This document shows, in pieces, positions 34,301-35,925 of a stretch of DNA of 35,925 bases. The stretch comes from Microvirga makkahensis (lineage in GTDB: Bacteria > Pseudomonadota > Alphaproteobacteria > Rhizobiales > Beijerinckiaceae), in NCBI RefSeq assembly GCF_009830105.1, contig NZ_WURB01000035.1, positions 1 to 35,925 of the forward strand. Direction: 5' to 3'. The translations under genes were made by a program, and so were the position numbers. The number at the start of each line of letters is the position of its first letter. Position 1 is the stretch's first letter. The notes under the pieces were generated by a model. It saw nothing but the letters and a program-made list of their open reading frames with translations. It was not told the DNA's origin and made no database searches.

Positions 34301-35553
34301 GCGCCGTCTCCGGCCGCATTCGCAAACGCACCGAGTGCAGTGGAGTTCTGGCCGGAAGCCGTGGATTCGACGCCGAGTGCGGTGGCCCGGATCGCAGTCG
34401 CTTCGGCAGAGGTGCCTATTGCGACGCCACTGCCCGCGGAGACGAGAGCCCTGTCGCCCATGGCGATGCCCGAGGGAGCGTTCGTTACCTGCGACCAGTA
34501 GCCGATCGAAATACCGTTGATCGAAGTGGCATCGACCATGTCACCGATATTGCTGGTGCCGATGGCGACGCTGCCGTCCGCCAGGGCGTGGACCTGGTTG
34601 CCTAGAGCGGTGGCGTTGACGCCGGTCGCCACGGCGTCGTAGCCGATCGCCGTGCTTTCCAGGCCACTGGCGTTGGACATATAGCCGAACGCAGAGGCCT
34701 GGGTGTGGCCCGCAATGGACCAAGAGCCCACTGCAAGGGAGCGCAGGCCCGACGCATGGCTCTGGCGTCCGACCGCGATGGCGTCGACGGCTGATGCCGT
34801 CACATCGGTGCCGAGGGCAATCGCGCTCTCACTCGTTGCGCCCGCTGTGGTGAGCGTGCGCGCACCGACATTGATGGCATTCACGGCCGTTGCCTCCGCG
34901 TCGAAGCCGATCGCGACAGCGTTCTGGGCGCTTGCATTAGCATTGGTGCCTTGAGCAACGGAGTCCGTCCCGGCCGCAGTTGCTAGACTCCCGATGGCGA
35001 CGGTGCGTAGTCCGCTTGCGTTCGCCGAATTACCTAATGCGGCCGCACTCACCCCGGTCGCCCGGGCAGAGACGCCAACGGCGGTGGCGGCCTGAGCTAA
35101 AGCATCGGCGCTGACACCAATCGCAATCGAATTCGTGCCGTTAGAAACGGAGTCGCATCCAACGGCCATGCCGCCAGTGTTGGTAGCGCCGACGACTGCC
35201 GCTTGGGTTGCGCAACCTGTAGAGCCGCTGATTGCAATCCCTCCCCCACCGGGATTGGCCGTTGTTCCGCCACCGGCAGTATATTGAGCGTAGACCGGAC
35301 CGGCTAAGAGAATCGATCCAATCGTCGCGAGCGCGGATCCGGTGATAAGGCAGGTGACGTTGCGGTGCACGCCACCAAGGCTGCCCAGACCTAATCCGTC
35401 CCGATTAAAGCCGAGCACCCGATGTGCACGGCGCAGGGCTGCCATCAGCCGGCGCCGCAGCGGGCGTCCATCGGGTAGATCACCAATCCAGCTACGCACA
35501 AATTTGCCTCTGACTCCCGGCCGGTTGCTTGTGTTGATGCTCACTTCTCTCAT
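31369..35553 (-). CDS. Trimeric autotransporter adhesin (YadA-like)
   Basis: A 1394-residue surface adhesin (type Vc). An unusually long, Arg-rich N-terminal extension precedes the hydrophobic signal core (residues ~65-88, ending GPVYAQ), like the extended signals of large autotransporters. The head consists of many left-handed beta-roll repeats of the form S-AIG--A-A (YadA/Hep_Hag repeats). Several necks carry the DAVNGSQL motif (STDAVNGSQLWATN, STDAVNGSQLFATN, STDAVNGSQLYATN), separating head modules. A short coiled stalk (DQVATTTLDQAKDYTDSRF) leads to the C-terminal four-strand anchor ending GAGLSITLN. It acts as a trimer for attachment. The ATG at 35553 overlaps the stop of the upstream gene by one base. 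Repeats are similar enough to invite recombination. Confidence 0.92.
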   Translation of the reverse strand: MREVSINTSNRPGVRGKFVRSWIGDLPDGRPLRRRLMAALRRAHRVLGFNRDGLGLGSLGGVHRNVTCLITGSALATIGSILLAGPVYAQYTAGGGTTANPGGGGIAISGSTGCATQAAVVGATNTGGMAVGCDSVSNGTNSIAIGVSADALAQAATAVGVSARATGVSAAALGNSANASGLRTVAIGSLATAAGTDSVAQGTNANASAQNAVAIGFDAEATAVNAINVGARTLTTAGATSESAIALGTDVTASAVDAIAVGRQSHASGLRSLAVGSWSIAGHTQASAFGYMSNASGLESTAIGYDAVATGVNATALGNQVHALADGSVAIGTSNIGDMVDATSINGISIGYWSQVTNAPSGIAMGDRALVSAGSGVAIGTSAEATAIRATALGVESTASGQNSTALGAFANAAGDGAVALGNGAGAGSTAANANSVAMGVAAGQFVAGAQNVAVGGGIGSGVMKGAGTGVTGTRNIAMGTGDGTFLYDATQQAATGNNVNGNDNIAVGTNAGIGVAANATTSIGYNANATANNAIAMGTNATADTADAVAIGNSARATGGKAVSIGSGNFASGNGAVAIGDPNTATGDGAVAQGMDNTATGNGSVAMGNTNMVGGGGQAVSVAGTAAQGAVGIGYRNTVIGQGSVALGNTSSALGAGSLAFGDTAVANNAGDVALGSGSTTATAVGTPGITINGAPYTFAGTAPTSTVSVGYAGGERTITNVAAGRISSSSTDAVNGSQLWATNTAVDGLASTVNNITTGGGIKYFHANSTLADSTATGLNSVAVGPTANSIGAGSVAIGFGSIANSAGDVAIGQGSTTTATTNVANAVIGGTTYSFAGAAPSGAFSVGAAGQERQIQNVAAGRLTSGSTDAVNGSQLFATNQQVTANTTAISNLGGAITDIAGDTSTTYVDANGKGIRYVRTNETGLAQTDAFAQGVGSSAVGYNATASAADALALGRDTQANIVGGVALGAGSIVDRPLAPSTGTLPAGPATIVYNTTDQTLLGAVSVGYAGAYRQITNVADGTQAQDAVTIRQLQGAIASVAVTPTQYFHANSSGPDSLAVGLESIAVGPRTVVNGNNGIGMGNGAIVEATAPGGTAIGQNAHVIAADGISLGTNSQSGGVQSVAIGAGAVSNHSGSVALGAGSATQAAVGTSSTTINGKTYAFAGTAPVSTVSVGDVGAERTITNVAAGRISATSTDAVNGSQLYATNTAIEDLTAGVGSLQQNTIQYETNADGSKKNSILLQGGDPNAPVLISNVAAGVKNTDAVNVKQLNDGIASSKSYTDQVATTTLDQAKDYTDSRFSQLNQEFGAIRQEARQAAAIGLAAASLRYDDRPGKLSAAVGGGVWRSEGAFALGAGYTSEDGRVRANLSAATAGGQWGAGAGLSITLN

Positions 35554-35925
35554 CACGATATTCTCCCGGCTTTCGCGCGAGCTGGCCGCAAAGACGGCGT
35601 CTCGCGTCCGGTTGCCGCACGTGTGCGTTGGCTATGTTGCTGTTCCAGCAGCTCGCGACCTTCTTTGGTGCCGAGCGCTTCAATGACTTCGTAGGCAGAG
35701 TCGACCCAGGATGCAGAGGCCGTCGGAATGGTGCGCAATGCGCGATCGGCCCGCTCCGGCGTCAGTTTGAGCGCCAGCACTTTGCGGCAGATATCGAGGT
35801 GGATCAGCGGTTCGTCCTCGCCATGAATGGGCGAGGTGAGTCCGAAAACGAACCGGGCGAACATGTGGTCTATTTCAGCGCTCGATAGCTGCGTAGCAAA
35901 CCGCCGCTCCAAGGTCTGCCAAGCG
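35553..35925 (-). CDS. Uncharacterised protein, N-terminus beyond the window
   Basis: The frame is open to the window edge, so the beginning of the gene is missing; a TTG at 35912 is not needed as a start. The visible ~123 residues are helical and charged, with a segment LERRFATQLSSAEIDHMFARF and a Lys/Arg-rich tail. I do not recognise the family. Its TGA stop shares one base with the adhesin start (TGATG), so the two genes are translationally coupled and this one is the nearest upstream member of the adhesin operon. A role in adhesin regulation or biogenesis is only suggested by position. Confidence 0.6.
   Translation of the reverse strand, partial: AWQTLERRFATQLSSAEIDHMFARFVFGLTSPIHGEDEPLIHLDICRKVLALKLTPERADRALRTIPTASASWVDSAYEVIEALGTKEGRELLEQQHSQRTRAATGRETPSLRPARAKAGRIS

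Overview
The window is high-GC DNA from an alphaproteobacterium, most likely Rhizobiales (Hyphomicrobiales). IalB-type and DUF4189 proteins, AtzE/GatA-like amidases with small partner proteins, an Opp/Dpp-type ABC transporter and a YadA-like adhesin all fit that order. A Microvirga/Methylobacterium-like host is a guess from gene flavour, not a proven assignment.

Layout. (1) 1-3.5 kb is a scarred region. An HxlR regulator faces a qorB/ytfG-like quinone oxidoreductase that has lost its C-terminus. Next come a decayed tyrosine integrase (in-frame stop, frameshift, missing C-terminus), then the tail of a response regulator fused back-to-back to the tail of an isoprenylcysteine/phospholipid-methyltransferase-like gene. 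(2) 3.6-5.4 kb holds a lipoprotein L,D-transpeptidase (YkuD) and a PhnB-like VOC protein. (3) 5.6-23.8 kb is a large amide-utilisation island. It contains four amidase-signature enzymes, three small AtzG/GatC-like proteins ending in the same DEPAHVF motif, a DMT permease, a GntR/FCD regulator, an MFS permease, a complete five-gene Opp/Dpp-type ABC transporter, an AbrB-family membrane protein and a cupin. (4) 24.3-29 kb holds a classical autotransporter with a proline-rich linker, bracketed by diverged 78-bp repeats and a strong terminator, facing an AraC regulator. (5) 29.5-35.9 kb is a minus-strand operon: an unknown gene running off the window, a 1394-residue trimeric autotransporter adhesin, an IalB-type protein, a one-TM protein and a DUF4189 protein.

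How the genes may work together. A 12-bp ATTGTATACAAT-like palindrome occurs near the start of amidase 1, the DMT gene, gntR itself, the MFS gene and the amidase 2 unit, with a weaker copy at amidase 3. The simplest reading is one GntR/FCD regulator controlling an island that imports an amide-containing compound by several routes and hydrolyses it stepwise with amidase/small-subunit pairs. The substrate cannot be read from the sequence. This island is the best candidate here for an undescribed system. The two secreted-adhesin loci (regions 4 and 5) suggest surface attachment functions.
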